Assembly (NCBI GenBank): GCA_016707285.1
Contig: JADJIA010000001.1
Coordinates: forward strand, 1-64,000
DNA from: Ignavibacteriales bacterium
GTDB lineage: Bacteria > Bacteroidota > Ignavibacteria > Ignavibacteriales > Ignavibacteriaceae
DNA: 64,000 nt
Reading direction: 5' to 3'
Shown here piece after piece: positions 61,109 through 64,000 of the stretch; the first letter of the stretch is position 1, and each line of letters opens with the position of its first letter. Made by a program: the position numbers and the translations under genes. The notes under the pieces were generated by a model. The model was not told the origin of the DNA, ran no database searches, and saw only the letters and a list, made by a program, of their open reading frames with translations.

Positions 61109-63254
61109 ATGGATCAGACATTACCAAAAGAATTTAAACTAAGGGACGAGTTCGCCCCTTCGAGTTATCGGGATTGGAGAGCATTAGCGGAAGCTGATCT
61201 CAAAGGAGTCCCATTCGAAAAGAAATTAATAACTAAAACTTACGAAAATATCGATCTTGAGCCTCTTTACACAAAAGAACACCTCGAGATTCTTAAAAAT
61301 ATTGAACAATTCCCCGGCTTCACAAATTTCCTTCGAGGAGCCAAACCTGATGGAAGCAGTGTTAACCCATGGTTGATCGCCCAAAGTCTTACACATCCAC
61401 TCGCAGAAAATTTTAACAAATTGTTGCTCGATTCCCTGCAAAGGGGTCAGACAGCAGTTGTTCTGCCATTGGATAAAACAACAAAACTGGGATTGGATGC
61501 CGATTATGGAAAACCCGGCGAAACCGGTGAGGGTGGAGTCTCAATCTCAGGAACAGGAAGCCTCGCTCGCATTTTTAGGAGTTGATCTTACTGCCTGCCC
61601 TCTCTTCGTTTCAGCAGGATTCTCACCTTTCGTTTTTCTTTCGCTCTTAAAAGGATACTCAATAAAAGAGGGCGTTGAATTTAACAAAATTCAAGGCTCA
61701 GTTAACGCTGATCCTGTAACATTTCTTTTTGAGAATGGTGAAATACCTGTTTCAATTGAAGAAGCATTTTCTCAACTTGCAACTTCGATTAAGTTTCTGG
61801 AATCTGAGAATTCTGAACTTAGAACCGTTGGAATTAACGGAGCAATCTATGTCGAAAAAGGGGCTTCAGCAGTACAAGAGCTTGGAATTTCAATGTCTCT
61901 GGCAGTTGAAGCAATATGCAGACTCTCAGAACTCGGAACTGATCCCGCTACCATTGTTCATAAGATGATTTTCAACTTTGGAACGAGTACAAACCTGTTC
62001 ATGGAAATTGCAAAATTCAGAGCGGCGCGAATATCGTTTTCAGAAGTTTTATCATCATTCAATCTTCCTTCAGACAGTGTTAAGATGTTTGCCTGTGCAA
62101 GAACATCCGGTTATTACCATTCATTTGTTGACCCTTATGTAAACATGCTTAGAGTTACAACACAGGCATTTTCTGCTATCATTGGTGGCGTTGATCTTAT
62201 AGAGACACTCCCCTTCGATTCTTCATTTGCCCAACCCGATGAATTCTCAAACAGGATTGCACGAAACACACAGATTATTTTGAGTGAAGAATCTCATTTA
62301 AATCATGTTATCGATGCAGCCGGGGGGTCATTTTATGTTGAAACCCTTACCTCTCAAATCGTTGATAGTGCGTGGGCATACTTTCGTGAAATTGAAGAAA
62401 ATGGCGGAATTTACAAGGCTGTTGTTTCCGGAAAGATTCAATCAGATATTAGCAGTCTCGCTCAAAAAAGAGCTAAGGATGTTGCAACCCGTAAATCTGT
62501 AATTGTTGGTGTAAACAGCTATGCTAATGTTAAAGAGGATGTTAAACAGCCGATGGTGTTTGATGCAAGAAAGATTTATGATCTGCGCTGCTTATCTTCA
62601 AAGCTAAGAGTTTCAGGCAATGGTGGAATTCACTCAAGCATTTTAACTGACCTCGAAGATGTTAAAAACGAAAAAGACGGTGTTAATAAACTAAAACTCG
62701 CCTCTGTTTTGGCTGCCAAAGGAGCAACACTCGGCGAAATATTCAGTCACCTGAGTGATTCATCAGCCTCTGAAACTGCTCCATCAATTACCGTTGTGCC
62801 ACCGGCACACGATTTTGAACAGCTCCGCTTAAGAGCATCTGCATTTAAGAGAAAAAACGGAAATCTTCCTAAATTGTTCCTGTTTAATATCGGACCGGTA
62901 AAACAACACAAAGCAAGAGCCGATTTTTCAAGAGGATTTTTTGAAGCCGGCGGGTTCGAAGTTACTTATGCACAGGGAGTCACAGAAGTTTCAGCCGGTG
63001 TTGACGCTGCACTTGCCTCCGGAGCAAAAGTTTTTGTACTCTGTTCAACAGATGACACATATCCCGAACTGGTACCACAATTTGTGAAGGCAATCAAGCA
63101 AATTGACAAAAATGCTCTTTGCATTCTTGCCGGGTATCCAAAAGAACAAATTGAAACCCATAAACAATCAGGAATCGATGATTTCATTTTTGTTGGAGCA
63201 AATGTTGTTCAGGTGATCAATAATATTTTTGACAGAACGGGAGTGGAGAAATGA
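61109..63254 (+). CDS. mutA: Methylmalonyl-CoA mutase small subunit, frameshifted as read
   Basis: The non-catalytic partner of MutB in the B12-dependent interconversion of methylmalonyl-CoA and succinyl-CoA. It has the N-terminal segment SSYRDWRALAEADLKG with KKLITKTYENIDLEPLYTKE, a degenerate TIM barrel (FGTSTNLFMEIAKFRAARI, ACARTSGYYHSFVDPYVNMLRVTTQAFSA in residues ~330-390, IDAAGGSFYVETLTSQI) and a C-terminal B12-fold-like domain lacking the DxHxxG histidine motif, as usual for the small subunit. Total ~715 residues. The frame shifts near 61551-61560, where GTGSLA and ASLAFLGVDLT are in adjacent frames. Its stop overlaps the mutB start (ATGA), so they are one operon. Confidence 0.92.
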
Positions 63255-64000
63255 AAAGACCCGAATTTAAAGATCTAAACCATTCAGTAAAAACAGACTC
63301 TGCCGGATATAACGAATGGAAAAAGGAATTTATCGAAAAAACAGGTAAAAATCCTGAAGAGATAATCTGGCAAACCATGGAACAGATTCCTGTTAAATCA
63401 CTATATACTGCCGAAGATCTTAAAGATGTTGAGCATCTCGATTATGTAGCCGGGATTCCTCCGTTTCTGCGTGGACCCTACAGCACAATGTATGTTCAAC
63501 GCCCCTGGACAGTAAGGCAATACGCCGGATTTTCAACCGCAGAAGAGAGTAACGCTTTTTATCGAAGAAATCTTGCGGCTGGTCAGATGGGGCTTTCAGT
63601 AGCTTTTGATCTTGCTACACACAGAGGATATGATTCAGATCATCAGCGTGTGATTGGTGATGTTGGTAAAGCAGGTGTTGCAATTGATTCTATCGAAGAT
63701 ATGAAAATTTTTTTGATTCAATTCCACTCGACAAAATGTCGGTTTCGATGACAATGAACGGTGCGGTTCTTCCTGTCATGGCATTTTATATTGTTGCTGC
63801 TGAAGAACAGGGTGTTGATCCTGTGCTTTTAAGTGGAACAATCCAAAATGACATTCTTAAAGAATATATGGTAAGAAACACATATATCTATCCACCTGCA
63901 ACTTCAATGAGAATTATTGCTGATATTTTCAAATTTGCATCCGCACACATGCCAAAGTTTAACAGTATTAGTATCTCGGGATATCATATGCAGGAAGCCG
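63251..64000 (+). CDS. mutB: Methylmalonyl-CoA mutase large subunit, partial and frameshifted as read
   Basis: N-terminal ~250 residues of the catalytic subunit; the gene continues past the window. Motifs: GIPPFLRGPYSTMYVQRPWTVRQYAGFSTAEESN (residues ~75-108), MGLSVAFDLATHRGYDSDH with the substrate-binding region, and, after the break, KMSVSMTMNGAVLPV, GTIQNDILKEYMVRNTYIYPP and ISISGYHMQEA. A one-base loss in the T7 run 63708-63714 interrupts the frame; eight T residues would give DMKIFFDSIPLDKMSVSM. TIM-barrel half only; the B12-binding domain lies beyond the edge. Confidence 0.95.

Noticed and set aside
51253..64000. Block of genuine pseudogenes undergoing reductive evolution
   Set aside because: The breaks are mostly single-base changes in homopolymers, often compensating. 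Catalytic motifs are intact, and essential or operon-linked genes such as murB and mutAB are affected, so sequence error is the better explanation.
1..64000. CRISPR arrays, insertion sequences, integrase genes or prophage
   Set aside because: No regularly spaced repeats, transposase, integrase or phage structural genes were recognised on either strand.

Overview
The window is a single chromosomal stretch of a low-GC, Gram-negative bacterium, most probably a member of the Ignavibacteria (Bacteroidota/Chlorobiota side). The main evidence is two large secreted proteins ending in the type IX secretion (Por) sorting tail with the NFPNPFNPST / NYPNPFNPST motif. Several promoters fit the Bacteroidota pattern TTTG-N19-21-TAnnTTTG (ahead of tRNA-Phe, tRNA-Ser and groES), and there are many outer-membrane proteins. 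No phage, insertion sequence, integron or CRISPR array was seen; this is core genome with a few accessory clusters.

Layout. 0-8 kb: one long minus-strand run purC, pgsA, pgpA, cinA, recA, recX, flavin reductase, acetoacetyl-CoA synthetase. 8-11 kb: a secreted Asp-box protein, tRNA-Phe, tRNA-Leu and a SugE/Gdx small exporter. 11-23 kb: two complete RND efflux systems facing each other across a shared terminator, one TetR-controlled (drug/HAE1 type) and one of the heavy-metal CusCBA/CzcCBA type. 23-25.5 kb: Pit phosphate transporter and a UPF0316 membrane protein. 25.5-31 kb: a polyamine/PspA membrane cluster (YbjN-like, PspA, DUF4178, basic-tailed lipoprotein, DUF350, membrane-fused SpeE, with a divergent SpeD). 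31-32 kb: a fructosamine-3-kinase/low-molecular-weight phosphatase pair, probably for protein deglycation. 32-40 kb: asnS, an AI-2E-type permease, tpx, a second type IX cargo protein and the CIRCE-controlled groESL operon. 40-44 kb: a 1334-residue protein with TPRs and three tandem CbxX/CfqX AAA+ domains. 44-51 kb: queuosine-precursor transporter, an unknown Cys-rich-motif protein, PspC plus a toastrack (LiaF-like) protein, MATE exporter, two tRNA-Ser genes, GNAT, and small secreted or VOC proteins.

51-64 kb holds an outer-membrane protein, an SbtA-like permease, murB, a permease plus hydantoinase-A, nanE, a methyltransferase, the Prc/Tsp protease and the methylmalonyl-CoA mutase pair mutA/mutB (mutB runs off the end). 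Almost every gene here is broken by 1-base shifts, mostly in A/T homopolymers, including genes expected to be essential (murB) or in a working operon (mutAB). I read this as poor sequence quality rather than gene decay. purC at 7.5 kb has one shift of the same kind.

Functional themes are envelope stress and membrane maintenance (PspA cluster, PspC/toastrack, Prc, RND pumps), protein quality control (GroESL, triple AAA+, Prc, deglycation pair), and acyl-CoA metabolism (acetoacetyl-CoA synthetase, methylmalonyl-CoA mutase). The most promising less-described items are the 25.5-31 kb polyamine/PspA cluster and the triple-AAA+ TPR protein.
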